64,000 nucleotides of DNA. Origin: Paenibacillus sp. W2I17 (GTDB lineage: Bacteria > Bacillota > Bacilli > Paenibacillales > Paenibacillaceae). The DNA is taken from positions 6,510,001-6,574,000 of the forward strand of contig NZ_JAUSXM010000001.1 of assembly GCF_030815985.1 (NCBI RefSeq). The letters are read 5' to 3'. The translations under genes and the position numbers were made by a program. The first letter of the stretch is position 1, and every line of letters begins with the position of its first letter. Of this stretch, positions 18,587 to 27,284 are shown in pieces. The notes under the pieces were generated by a model that made no database searches, had not been told where the DNA came from, and was given only the letters and a program-made list of their open reading frames with translations.

Positions 18587-18627
18587 ATACACACTTTGAG
18601 GTAACCATATTACTTCATTGTGTGTAT
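18587..18627. promoter_or_regulatory. Candidate HxlR operator in the divergent region
   Basis: GTAACCATATTAC (18601-18613), an inverted GTAA/TTAC repeat of the HxlR operator style, lies between outer inverted repeats ATACACAC (18587-18594) and GTGTGTAT (18620-18627). Confidence 0.5.
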
Positions 18628-18710
18628 TTTCTTTTGACTGGATGTGACTGATAATGGTCCATATTCAATTAAAGAAACCAACACCCTGGATGGGAAGAAA
18701 GGAACTTATG

Positions 18711-19247
18711 ATGAAAACACTTGTTATTCTGGCACATCCCGATATCGAAAGTTCAAGAGTCAATCGTCGCTGGAAGGAGGAGTTGTTGCAGCATACAGAT
18801 GATATTGTTCTTCACGAATTATATTCGGCCTACCCCGATTGGAAGATTGATGTTTCCCGAGAACAAGAGTTGTTGGAGACACATGATCATATGATGTTGC
18901 AGTTCCCGTTATATTGGTACAGTTACCCACCGCTGCTAAAAAAATGGTTTGATGACGTGTTCACTCATGGATGGGCGTACGGATCGAAAGGAAATCGATT
19001 GAAGGGAAAGCGGATGGGACTGGCGATGTCCATAGGGGATAAGCAGGAGAATTATGCGAAAGATGGTTCTATCGGTTATAGCGTAGAGGAACTTGTTGCA
19101 CCTTTCGTAGCAAGCATGAATCATGTAGGGGTTCAGGCGCTGCCGCATTATGCAGTCTATGGTGCCTCGTTCCAGGCTACGGATGAAGAGATTAACCGAA
19201 GTGCTGAAGAATACATGCGCTATATAAAACAGTTCCGAGATTTTTGA
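18711..19247 (+). CDS. NAD(P)H quinone oxidoreductase, flavodoxin fold (KefF/YwrO type)
   Basis: A 178-aa FMN flavoprotein of the NQO1/KefF family. It starts KTLVILAHPDIESSRVNRRW (phosphate-binding loop) and contains MLQFPLYWYSYPPLLKKWFDDVF and GSKGNRLKGKRMGLAMSIGD. It probably carries out two-electron reduction of quinones or other electrophiles. ATG at 18711 has AAAGGA 7 nt away; the adjacent ATG at 18708 is possible, while the longer frame from 18654 lacks a ribosome binding site. Divergent HxlR regulator upstream. Confidence 0.88.
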   Translation: MKTLVILAHPDIESSRVNRRWKEELLQHTDDIVLHELYSAYPDWKIDVSREQELLETHDHMMLQFPLYWYSYPPLLKKWFDDVFTHGWAYGSKGNRLKGKRMGLAMSIGDKQENYAKDGSIGYSVEELVAPFVASMNHVGVQALPHYAVYGASFQATDEEINRSAEEYMRYIKQFRDF

Positions 19248-19277
19248 GGATAAAAGGTGACTCTCTTCAAATGTACT

Positions 19278-19345
19278 GAAAAGGACCTGGCTCACACATG
19301 GTGAAGTCCAAGTCCTAATTAATAACCGAAAAATTAATAACCGAA
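19278..19345 (-). terminator. Hairpin and 14-bp tandem repeat downstream of the GH43 pseudogene
   Basis: On the minus strand AGGACTTGG pairs with CCAGGTCCT followed by TTTTC (19316 to 19278). Next to it AATTAATAACCGAA occurs twice, 19317-19330 and 19332-19345. Confidence 0.5.
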
Positions 19346-19356
19346 TAAAACCACAT

Positions 19357-21400
19357 TTATTCTACGCGGAAATAATCAAAATCTGCATATCCTCCAGTAG
19401 ACTTCGTTGCATAATAGAATAGTGCAAACCGGTATCCCATAAAGTGTGGCAGGGTGTAAGACATTTGAAGTGTATTGCCAATGGTTGTCCAGTTGCTGCC
19501 ATTCAGGCTATAAGCAAAGTAGGCTTTGTCGGTTTGGTTCGTAAAATCACAGATGACGCGGAGATAGATTCTGTTCTGGTTTAATGGCACAGTTGCTACT
19601 TCGGTCATGGTGCCGGAACTGGCATTAGACATAACGATGGATTTGGTGCTGCCCGTCATTTTTACGCCGACAAAACCATATCTGGCCTGAAAAGCAGCGA
19701 GTCCAGCATAATCACCATCCTTCATGCCTACTGTATCCAAAGCGGTCATCCCTGTGCTTTTGGGACGTGTTGCGAGCTTCTAACAGGTTTTTGCTGATTT
19801 TGCCTGTGGTTAACCGCATGAAACCGGGCCGCTGGAGCAAGGACCAGTTGGCAGCATCAGGGTTATGATTCCACTGCCAGAAAGTAGCGAGACTGGATGT
19901 ACCAGAAGATGAATTGTTCGTCAGGGAGACGTCATCTACATAAAACGCCATCAAATCATTGGTCGGGTCCGGATTCGAGTTATACGGTGTTTCCACAAAA
20001 ATAAAGCTTTGGGACAGGTCTGCATTCGACGGAACGGTATACGTACCTTGAATGGTACCCCACTGTCCACGGGTTAACGTCGCACTGCCCATAATGGTAA
20101 TTCCGGTATAACTTGCACCGTTCTGGATGCTAAGATTGAACGCTTTGGTTGCAGGACCAGTAGTGTATTTGATCTTTGCCGAAAAAGAGTAAGTTCCTCC
20201 GGGTACCAGCTTGCCTGTAACCATCTGTTTGGCTCCGCCTGCTGTCTGCTGTCTGCCGCTGACGAGCAGGCTTTTTGTACCGCTGAATGCTTCGGCATTT
20301 GTTACGGTGATGTTCGCCGTATTGTTGCTGGTCCACGGCTGAATGCTGCTTTGCTCAAAGCCGCCGTTCACTAACAGTTGCGTTACTGAGGGTGTGCCTG
20401 ATGTGGTTGCATTGAACTCATCGGACCCGTGGATTTTGGCAGCAGGCTGACCTTCAACGGGCATATTCATGTTAAGGGGAACCTTGCCGTTCACCCCAAA
20501 CACAGGCCAGTTATCCGACCACGTCACAGGAACGAGATAGGGGATGCGTCCAATGGCCCCGCTATCACGAAACAGCAAGCCGTACCAAGCGCCGGATGAG
20601 GTATCCACGATGCCTCCTTGGGCGATTCCCGAGTCTCTGAGTACAACTTTACCTGTGTATGGACCTGTCAATGTGTTTGCACGATAGGCAAGCTGAATGC
20701 GACCATCACCCGAAGGCCAGGCAATCAGGAATACATAGTACATGCCATTGATCTTCTGAATGTGTGCTCCTTCTGCCTTTACAATCATGTTGGAGCCGGC
20801 TACACTGCTCGCGTTTGGAATCAGGACCTGATTGAGCCCGCCGGATTTAACGGCCTTGGCATCAGGTGTCAGCTCAACGATACTGATGTTATCACTGCCA
20901 TGAACAAGAAAGGTTCGATTCCCGTCAAACAAAAGGGAGGGGTCATGGTAATAACTGTTCAATGTGTAAGGTGTCCATGGCCCTGTTTCAATATTGCTGG
21001 TTTGGTAAATATACGTCTTGCCCGTGGAAAGTGAGCCAAAGGCCACGTAATATATACCGTTGTTGTACCGCAAGCTGCTCGCCCAGGAACCACGCCCATA
21101 CTCGTTTTGTCCATTGTTCAGGTTCTGTATGTCCCCGTTCCCAAGCGTATCGTATACATAGTTTACGATGCTCCAGTTGACCAGATCATAAGACTTCATG
21201 ACGGGTACTCCAGGATTCATATGCATCGTTGTGCTTGTCATATAAAATGCATTGCCCACCCGAATGACGTCACTGTCAGGAACATCCGCGTAAATAACCG
21301 GATTGCTGAACGTTGCGGCTGAAGCAGCAGGACTTGTCAAAGGGAATGATGTTATAAGCAAAGGAAGAGCGAGTAGAAGAGCACTGATTTTTTTCCACAT
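19357..21400 (-). pseudogene. Secreted GH43 beta-xylosidase/arabinofuranosidase, frameshifted near its C-terminal domain
   Basis: The 5' frame encodes a signal peptide (residues 1-30, ending SPAASAA), a five-bladed GH43 catalytic domain (about 33-325; catalytic Asp in VPDSDVIRVG, general acid Glu in KAEGAHIQ) and a CBM4/9/22-like carbohydrate-binding module (about 340-495; VNGGFEQSSIQPW), then the start of the GH43 C-terminal beta-sandwich (FWQWNHNPDAANWSL). The frame breaks after NLLEARNT at about 19765 and stops at 19712; the rest of the sandwich continues in another frame to 19357 (MTALDTVGMKDGDYAGLAAF). The normal motif here is LLEARNTLTQR; the DNA fits an 11-nt loss. The catalytic and binding modules remain intact, so a truncated active enzyme is possible. 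Same strand as xynD, 33 bp downstream of it. Confidence 0.85.
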
Positions 21401-21433
21401 ATTCTATCCTCCCAATTGAACATGTCCTATGAA

Positions 21434-23365
21434 TTAAAGCGAGTACTCCAGATAATCAATGTAAGCATCCCAAGTGCCATTATCCGTTGTTACGACCAGC
21501 TTTATTTCCTGATTGCCTGTAGCATGAGTGATGCCGGTGAGGGTTTGAACGGTCGGCTCCGTTCCCGTGAAGTAGAAAGAACCAGCGGTTACACCCCCGA
21601 TGACCAGATCAACACGAGCTGTATTATTGTTGTTGTTGGAAGCGCCACGGACAGAGAATTGATGAGTTGGGAATGCAAAATATTGATTGTATGCTGCATA
21701 ATCATTGTTCCCGTAAAGAGCGACTCCATTAAAAGGGGAACTGATCACACCAGCGTATTGGCCGCCAAGCGTCATATTCTCGGCTTCGTAACGGGTAACG
21801 TTTGGATTGGGATTAGGATTAGGATTGCCGCCCGAACCGGATGTGAATTGCCAGTAGTCCAGTTTGAACAGATTTCCATTGCCCGAGCCTGTAAACACCA
21901 GATACAAACGATGTATCCCTGTAGCGTTGGTAACATTGGTCTCCATCTCGCGCCAAGTTTGCGAACCGCCAGTTGAACTTACGTTAAGTGTTCCAACTAG
22001 TGGGCCTGTCGGACTGTCCAGTCGAACCTCGATGTTGCCATTTCCGGTAGAAGCGACATTGGCCTTGAACTTGGAGGCTCCAGCTGAGCCAAAATCAACA
22101 TTGCCCACCGCGATCCAATCCCCGTTATGAATATTAGTGACATTCTGATTGGCTACAGGTCCACCACTCGCTTGACTCGGTTCAGTGTTAATTCCTGCTT
22201 GCCAGCCAATGGTTTCGGCTTCCACCCGGACATACGGGTTGAGGTTAGTGATCTGAGGTACACCTGTCATATTCCCCTGAACTTCCTGGATTGTTCCATC
22301 CGCATTATGTGTCAGTTTGTTGATATGTGTGGAACGGTATCCTTTGCCTTCACCGAGGAATGCTCGACTCACCGTTTGCGCATGGTACGCCACATACCAT
22401 TCGTTGTTGAACTGGAACACGGCATGGTGGTTATTGCCGCCTACGCCGAAGAACGTGCCGGGATTTTTCAGAAAGTGTCCTTTATACGTGAAAGGCCCCA
22501 TCGGGCTGTCGCTGACCATGTATCCGATCTCACCTTTTGGATAGGCAGTGGGATGTGTTCCCGCGAAGTTGATGCAGTAGGAGTAATAATATTTGCCGTT
22601 ATACTTGTGGATGCCGGAATCTTCGAACATATAAGGAGAGTCAATAGTCACAGCACTGCCCACCACACTGGTCATGTCGGCACCGAGACGAATGACCCGA
22701 GCTGTTTTGGGATTGGCAATAGAAGCAGCGTTGGTATCGTTTGGAATGCCGCCTCCAGCATACAAATAAGCAGAGCCATCATCATCGACAAGTACAGCCG
22801 GATCAAAGAGCCAGGTTACGCCGGACATACCCGGTGTACTGTGAGTCAGGAGGGCACGACCAAGTGGATCGGACCAGGGTCCAATGGGGGAATCGGCCGT
22901 GAGCACACCAATACCTCCACCCGAGTTGGCAAAATACAGGAAAAACTTTTCTTTACCGGCAATGGTTTTCTTCGCCATGGCAGGAGCCCAGGACTGGGTA
23001 GCCCATTTGGCAATCCCTTGTCCATTATTGGCATTATTCGCACCCGCTACCGGGATGGAACCATGGTCTGTCCAGTTCACCATGTCAGCTGAGGAGATGA
23101 CGTTAATTTTCCCGATCGTGCTGTACTGGTTCTCTCGGACAGAGCCGTCACTGTTGTACAGATATGCATCACCTGTCATGTAGACATAGACCCGATTGTT
23201 ATGGACGAGCACATAAGGGTCTGCTCCCAGTTTATGATCGATGAGGGGATTAGAGTTTCCAGGAAGTTTGGCAACGGCTGAATTGGCTGCATGGCTCGAT
23301 TCAACGGGCAGGATGACAAAGATTAGCAGACACGACAACAACAAAACTAGCGGTTTACGAATCAT
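21434..23365 (-). CDS. xynD: Secreted GH43 arabinoxylan hydrolase with CBM6 and CBM36-type modules
   Basis: A 643-aa extracellular glycosidase. The start at 23365 is chosen because GGAGGCGA lies directly upstream; the longer ORF start at 23380 overlaps that site. Signal peptide (cleavage near SSHAA); GH43 propeller about 40-365 with catalytic Asp in GADPYVLVH, pKa-modulating Asp in WLFDPAVL and Glu in MFEDSGIH; CBM6-like module about 370-500 (VRVEAETIGWQAG to LDYWQF); linker GSGGNPNPNPNPN; C-terminal module YEAENMTLGGQYAGVISSPF to DAYIDYLEYSL, which strongly resembles the calcium-dependent xylan-binding CBM36 of P. polymyxa Xyn43A/XynD. It removes arabinose or cleaves xylosidic links in arabinoxylan. 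A perfect cre site lies about 285 bp upstream. Confidence 0.92.
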   Translation of the reverse strand: MIRKPLVLLLSCLLIFVILPVESSHAANSAVAKLPGNSNPLIDHKLGADPYVLVHNNRVYVYMTGDAYLYNSDGSVRENQYSTIGKINVISSADMVNWTDHGSIPVAGANNANNGQGIAKWATQSWAPAMAKKTIAGKEKFFLYFANSGGGIGVLTADSPIGPWSDPLGRALLTHSTPGMSGVTWLFDPAVLVDDDGSAYLYAGGGIPNDTNAASIANPKTARVIRLGADMTSVVGSAVTIDSPYMFEDSGIHKYNGKYYYSYCINFAGTHPTAYPKGEIGYMVSDSPMGPFTYKGHFLKNPGTFFGVGGNNHHAVFQFNNEWYVAYHAQTVSRAFLGEGKGYRSTHINKLTHNADGTIQEVQGNMTGVPQITNLNPYVRVEAETIGWQAGINTEPSQASGGPVANQNVTNIHNGDWIAVGNVDFGSAGASKFKANVASTGNGNIEVRLDSPTGPLVGTLNVSSTGGSQTWREMETNVTNATGIHRLYLVFTGSGNGNLFKLDYWQFTSGSGGNPNPNPNPNVTRYEAENMTLGGQYAGVISSPFNGVALYGNNDYAAYNQYFAFPTHQFSVRGASNNNNNTARVDLVIGGVTAGSFYFTGTEPTVQTLTGITHATGNQEIKLVVTTDNGTWDAYIDYLEYSL

Positions 23366-23649
23366 ACGTTTCGCCTCCATGAGATTGGATTGGTTGGTTA
23401 GCTGAAATTCAGAATAACAGTGATGATGAAATGCCGAAAAACGAAGAGATTTCCCTCATGTCACCCCCTTCTTGAAATAATGGTTAGGTTGGCTGTTAGG
23501 TTAAGTCTTCATGTTGTTATATATGGTTTAAGCCAGACGACCTGTGCACCGGGTACGTGGTCACGGCAGCAAGGGGAGTGGCTATAACCCGAAGTAAGCC
23601 TGCATCTGTGGGTGCGATTAGAAAAGCTATAATCTGTCAGGTTTCTTTT

Positions 23650-23663
23650 TGTAATCGCTTTCA
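23650..23663. promoter_or_regulatory. cre site (CcpA operator) upstream of xynD
   Basis: TGTAATCGCTTTCA matches the Bacillus cre consensus TGWNANCGNTNWCA at every defined position. Carbon catabolite repression of the xylan genes by CcpA is inferred. Confidence 0.82.
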
Positions 23664-23760
23664 ATAAAATGGATTAGAACACTGAAATTTGGCGAAGAAA
23701 GAGGTTTGGTCACATTTAAATGTAATTATTTTTCATATTTTCTTTTAAATGTTTATTAAC

Positions 23761-23789
23761 TTGACGATATCATATCACAATTTTAAGAT
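23761..23789 (+). promoter_or_regulatory. Sigma-A-type promoter facing the structured leader
   Basis: TTGACG (23761-23766), 17-nt spacer, TAAGAT (23784-23789). No gene starts within 450 bp downstream. Confidence 0.6.
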
Positions 23790-23795
23790 AATACA

Positions 23796-24007
23796 ATCTT
23801 TTTCTATTTTTAGTAGAGGATGAAGAAGACCATTATTATTCTATGTGTTTAACATTGGGCTTGATGGTAAAATACTATCTCGTATTCTATAAAACTACAC
23901 TTTCAAGCAAAGCTTTACCCGGCCAACAATTAGATACGAGAAAAAGACGTCTTAAGCTGCGACCGTTTCCCTGGAATCTACCGGGGGAACGGTCATTTCG
24001 TTTTTTT
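23796..24007 (+). ncRNA. Candidate structured RNA or attenuating leader ending in a terminator
   Basis: Between a good promoter and a terminator lies about 210 nt without an ORF. An 11-bp helix with a one-base bulge (23878-23889 with 23931-23941, TCTCGTAT-T-CTA/TAGATACGAGA) encloses a small AAGC-AAA-GCTT hairpin and the string CCCGGCC. A palindrome AAGACGTCTT (23944-23953) separates it from the terminator hairpin GACCGTTTCCC (23961-23971) / GGGGAACGGTC (23984-23994) and seven T (24001-24007). The layout of aptamer-like helix followed by terminator resembles a riboswitch or small RNA. I could not assign it to a known class. Confidence 0.45.
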
Positions 24008-24268
24008 CTGGAATCGATTCTGGTCATATAACAAAATCTACTCTTACTTGCTGACCAACTTTGACATTGCATAATTTTTTCTCTTTGTTGTACATATCCC
24101 AGTTTTTGTATAGCTAAAGCCCTGAGCGTAAAAGGTTGTTAAGTGATAATGGTGGATTGCCCCCTGTGTTTTGTCCACACCGTTGGTTGAGTGTTTGAAT
24201 ATTACTATCTAGTGAGCTTATGCCAAATACTGCTAGAGTCAGAGGTTCATAAAAGGTGGGATGGGAAA

Positions 24269-24628
24269 ATGGCTATTTTGTCAACTGGGCCGATTGAAAA
24301 CAATCCGGTTTCCGGGGTTAGACCGACCCAACAGGTAACGATTAGATTGGTAAGTCGGGCTGAGGTGGATTCTGTAACAGTGTCCATTCAGGGTTATGTA
24401 TTAAGCACAACAAGAACGCTGTATGTGAGTGAAGTAATCAATATTGCCCCTAATGAAGCAGTGACCAGAAATTATTTTGCAGATTTAGATGCTTTTGAGT
24501 TTGTTTTTGGAACAGATGTGGAAGGTGTGGAGGAAGTAGGGATTTCAGTGTGGGGCAAACAAGCGTCCGGACAATTGGTTGATGCACATCGTGTTGTAGA
24601 GCACGAAAAAACAGTCAAGAACAGCTAA
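24269..24628 (+). CDS. Stand-alone copy of the exosporium-protein N-terminal domain
   Basis: A 119-aa protein with ATG at 24269, AAAGGTGGG upstream. It is clearly paralogous to the first 115 residues of the next gene product: [20 protein letters not shown] versus [20 protein letters not shown], then LYVSE, IAPN, NYFADLDAFEF and VWGK in both. It lacks the collagen stalk and the C-terminal head. No signal peptide. A structural base or capping subunit that packs with the long paralogue is inferred; the domain's name is not known to me. It sits 34 bp upstream of the next gene, in the same operon. Confidence 0.8.
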   Translation: MAILSTGPIENNPVSGVRPTQQVTIRLVSRAEVDSVTVSIQGYVLSTTRTLYVSEVINIAPNEAVTRNYFADLDAFEFVFGTDVEGVEEVGISVWGKQASGQLVDAHRVVEHEKTVKNS

Positions 24629-24662
24629 AAGATAAAATCTACTCAAAAAAGGAGATGTAGCG

Positions 24663-26114
24663 ATGAGTTTTTTATCAACAGGGCCGATTGAAAATAATGC
24701 TGTTAGCGGTGTAAGACCAACTCAGACAGTTACTGTCAGAATTGATAACCGCAGTAATGTCACAGCCTCAACCGTACAAATACAAGGGTATTACATGGAA
24801 AGTGGAATAAGAGTACTGTATGTCAGTGAGTCTTTTGACATCGCACCCAATCAAGTAATAACCAACAACTATTATGCTAATTTTGATGCCTTCGAGTTTA
24901 CTTTTTCAACACCAGCGGTGGTTAATGATCCTGTTCAAGTATCCGTATGGGGTAAGAGCAGCACAGGCGCTTTGGTAACAGCCCATCGTTTGGTTTCTTC
25001 CGAATTGCTGGGTGAAATCCCAAGTATCACGGGAGTCACAGGTGCAACCGGGGCTACGGGAGCAACAGGCGCACAAGGTACAACGGGTGTAACCGGAGCA
25101 ACAGGCACAGCAGGGACGACCGGAGTAACGGGAGCGACAGGCGCACCAGGTACAACGGGAGTAACCGGAGCAACAGGCACAGCAGGTACAACGGGTGTAA
25201 CCGGAGCGACAGGCGCACCAGGTACAACAGGAGCAACCGGAGCAACCGGAGCAACAGGCACAGCAGGTACAACGGGGGTAACAGGAGCGACAGGCACAGC
25301 AGGTACAACCGGAGTAACGGGAGCAACAGGCGCGGCAGGGACAACGGGTGTAACAGGAGCGACAGGCGCACCAGGTACAACAGGAGCAACAGGAGAAACA
25401 GGCGCACCAGGTACAACGGGAGTAACGGGAGCAACAGGCACAGCAGGTACAACGGGTGTAACCGGAGCAACAGGCGCACCAGGTACAACGGGAGTAACGG
25501 GAGCAACGGGAGCAACAGGCACACCAGGTACAACGGGTGTAACCGGAGCGACAGGCACAGCTGGTACAACCGGGGCTACGGGTGCGACAGGTTCTGGAAC
25601 AATTATTCCTTATGCATCAGGACTTCCAGTTGCGTTGACTACAGTTTTGGGTGGACTTTTGAATACTTCCAGTTTAGTTGGTTTTGGCAACAGTGCTACC
25701 GGAGTAAGTGTTAACGGAGGAATTATTGATCTCACAGGCGCTGCAGGCACATTGCTTAACTTTGCTTTCTCGGCATCGCGTGCAGGAACGATTACTTCAC
25801 TGGCCGCTTATTTCAGCACGACAGCAGGACTTAGTCTGGTTGGATCTACAGTAACCATAACTGCACAATTATTCCGTTCCACTACACCTAATAACTCCTT
25901 TACGGCTGTACCGGGTGCATTGGTAACCTTAGCTCCTCCACTGACCGGCGTTTTGGCACTGGGCACAATATCCAGCGGAGTGACTACAGGACTGAGTATT
26001 CCGGTATCTGCTGGTGACCGCCTGCTTATGGTGTTCTCAGCATCAGTAACAGCCGGAATTGATGTGGCTACATCCATAGCCGGATATGCAAGCGGCGGCC
26101 TTACCATCACTTAA
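24663..26114 (+). CDS. BclB-like exosporium collagen-like glycoprotein
   Basis: A 483-aa protein with three parts. Residues 1-118 are the paralogous N-terminal domain shared with the upstream gene. Residues about 122-315 are more than 60 uninterrupted Gly-X-Y triplets rich in Thr ([21 protein letters not shown] repeats), likely O-glycosylated as in B. anthracis BclA/BclB. Residues about 320-483 form a hydrophobic, glycine-rich head ([41 protein letters not shown]) typical of the BclB C-terminal domain. ATG follows AAAAGGAGATGTAGCG. Deposition on the outer spore surface late in sporulation is inferred from family; sigK lies 20 kb away. Confidence 0.9.
   Translation: MSFLSTGPIENNAVSGVRPTQTVTVRIDNRSNVTASTVQIQGYYMESGIRVLYVSESFDIAPNQVITNNYYANFDAFEFTFSTPAVVNDPVQVSVWGKSSTGALVTAHRLVSSELLGEIPSITGVTGATGATGATGAQGTTGVTGATGTAGTTGVTGATGAPGTTGVTGATGTAGTTGVTGATGAPGTTGATGATGATGTAGTTGVTGATGTAGTTGVTGATGAAGTTGVTGATGAPGTTGATGETGAPGTTGVTGATGTAGTTGVTGATGAPGTTGVTGATGATGTPGTTGVTGATGTAGTTGATGATGSGTIIPYASGLPVALTTVLGGLLNTSSLVGFGNSATGVSVNGGIIDLTGAAGTLLNFAFSASRAGTITSLAAYFSTTAGLSLVGSTVTITAQLFRSTTPNNSFTAVPGALVTLAPPLTGVLALGTISSGVTTGLSIPVSAGDRLLMVFSASVTAGIDVATSIAGYASGGLTIT
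25039..25590 (+). repeat. Tandem repeat DNA encoding the collagen-like stalk
   Basis: Near-identical 9- to 27-nt units (GGAGCAACAGGC, GGTACAACGGGTGTAACC and variants) are repeated across 550 bp. Such tracts change length by slippage or recombination, so the number of triplets probably differs between strains. The same tract keeps several antisense frames open by periodicity alone. Confidence 0.88.
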
Positions 26115-26144
26115 CGGAAAATGGGCTATATAACAAGTTTAAAG

Positions 26145-26190
26145 ACAGGGACCCTTGCCAACATGGTGAGAGGTCCCTGTTTATGTGTGT
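26145..26190 (+). terminator. Hairpin after the BclB-like gene
   Basis: ACAGGGACC (26145-26153) / GGTCCCTGT (26172-26180), 9-bp perfect stem with an 18-nt loop; the following T tract is weak. Confidence 0.65.
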
Positions 26191-26294
26191 GCTTTTGTTT
26201 TCAAACTCTCTTCAAATGAAAGATAAGAACTATACAAAAACATAAAAAGGCGAGGATTGCTCCTCGCCTCGTACATACCGTGGTCTACTCAATT

Positions 26295-27284
26295 TCACTC
26301 CGTTTTGGTTAGGCTGTCTACCACAAATTTAAGTTGGGCTTCCAACGAAATTGGGTCACTAAACACGAAGCCACGGCTTTCCTCACGATAAACGTGATTA
26401 TTCTGGACAGCAGGGAGGTTATCCCAGATAGGACCATCAAAAACGGAATCCCCACTCTCATCACCTGTCCATCCACTAATAAAGATATAATCTCCTGCAT
26501 ATTGTGGTAACAATTCAAGTGATAACTTGGCCCAACCTTTGCCGCTATCGATGGCTTCCTTCTGAATGATCGGCGGTGCCTTCAGGCCGAACTCGCCATA
26601 AATAATATCTCCACCTCTACCAAAGCTCCCGTAGGCATAAAATTCTTTGGCACTTCCCGTATCAAAAATCGAAACCGTGTGATTACCTACTGCTTGCTCC
26701 ACGAGTGGTTTATATTCAGCGATTTTAGCGTCCCACTCTGCGATCCAGGCCTTCGCTTGCTCTTCTCTACCAGTCATCTTGCCAAAATCCATCAATTGCT
26801 GCCGCAGAGGTACTCCATATTCAACAGCGACGGTCGGTGCAATTTTGGACAGCTTTTCGATCGTTTCAGGGTCATTCCAAACGACAATTAAATCCGGCTG
26901 CAACTCCATGATTTTCTCGTAGGGTACATCGTTACCGATGTTGACAACGTCATCGAGCTTTCCTTCTGTATAACTGTTAAAGGACTCATCACCAGTTCCA
27001 ACAGGCTTAAGGTCAAGAGCTAGCAAATGACCAGTAAAGGCTCCTGCAACCATTACGACCCTTTGAGGTTTTTTTGGGATTTGTACTTCACCGTTAACCG
27101 CAGAATAGGTTACCATCTCCGAGCTTCCGTTTGTGGTGTTACTGATATTACTCTCTGCACCTACAGTTGGACTTTGCGTACTGCCAGTGCTTCCATTCGT
27201 GTTTGCTGGCCTGGAACATGCGCTAACCAATAGAGTTAGGCACAACAGTAGGGTAATTCCTACAGGTAGTTTGCTTCTATACAT
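26295..27284 (-). CDS. Ferric-siderophore-binding lipoprotein (internal start of the fused frame)
   Basis: A 329-aa receptor starting at ATG 27284, with AAAAGGAGAT 7-9 nt upstream. Lipoprotein signal with lipobox VSAC (Cys23), Ser/Thr/Asn linker, then the FecB-like domain (VQIPKKPQRVVMVAGAFTGH, MELQPDLIVVWNDPETIEKL, DGPIWDNLPAVQNNHVYREE). A Fur box at 27310-27324 lies just before it, inside the frame of the upstream AraC gene, so an iron-regulated promoter inside the araC 3' end is likely. No permease or ATPase adjoins. Confidence 0.87.
   Translation of the reverse strand: MYRSKLPVGITLLLCLTLLVSACSRPANTNGSTGSTQSPTVGAESNISNTTNGSSEMVTYSAVNGEVQIPKKPQRVVMVAGAFTGHLLALDLKPVGTGDESFNSYTEGKLDDVVNIGNDVPYEKIMELQPDLIVVWNDPETIEKLSKIAPTVAVEYGVPLRQQLMDFGKMTGREEQAKAWIAEWDAKIAEYKPLVEQAVGNHTVSIFDTGSAKEFYAYGSFGRGGDIIYGEFGLKAPPIIQKEAIDSGKGWAKLSLELLPQYAGDYIFISGWTGDESGDSVFDGPIWDNLPAVQNNHVYREESRGFVFSDPISLEAQLKFVVDSLTKTE

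Larger units (their letters stand above)
23366..24268. other. Long gene-free region between xynD and the exosporium-type genes
   Basis: About 900 bp without a credible gene. The left third is the xynD leader and promoter region with the cre site; the right half holds the promoter/structured leader/terminator unit annotated separately. A 62-codon open frame at 23843-24031 crosses the hairpin and terminator and is not credible. The last 250 bp before 24269 show no clear sigma-A promoter; sigma-E or sigma-K control is possible but no exact motif was found. Confidence 0.6.

Noticed and set aside
22127..23092. 321-codon plus-strand open frame opposite xynD
   Set aside because: It is the shadow of a GC3-biased real gene, without domain or initiation signal; the xynD reading is unmistakable.
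23880..23940. Cyclic-di-GMP-I riboswitch
   Set aside because: Only GCAAAGC and CCGGCC strings resemble it; the GRAAG tetraloop helix and the second receptor helix are missing.
23843..24031. 62-codon open frame as a gene
   Set aside because: No ribosome binding site, crosses the leader helix and terminator hairpin, and has no recognisable domain.
24935..25569. Long antisense open frames of more than 170 codons across the collagen tract
   Set aside because: They consist only of the complement of the Gly-X-Y repeat (Pro/Val/Ala or Leu/Pro repeats); periodic DNA keeps all frames open. The same applies to antisense frames at 5776-6217.
25039..25590. Regular repeats that could suggest a CRISPR array
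   Set aside because: The units are in-frame codons of a collagen-like protein with no constant-length spacers and no cas genes.
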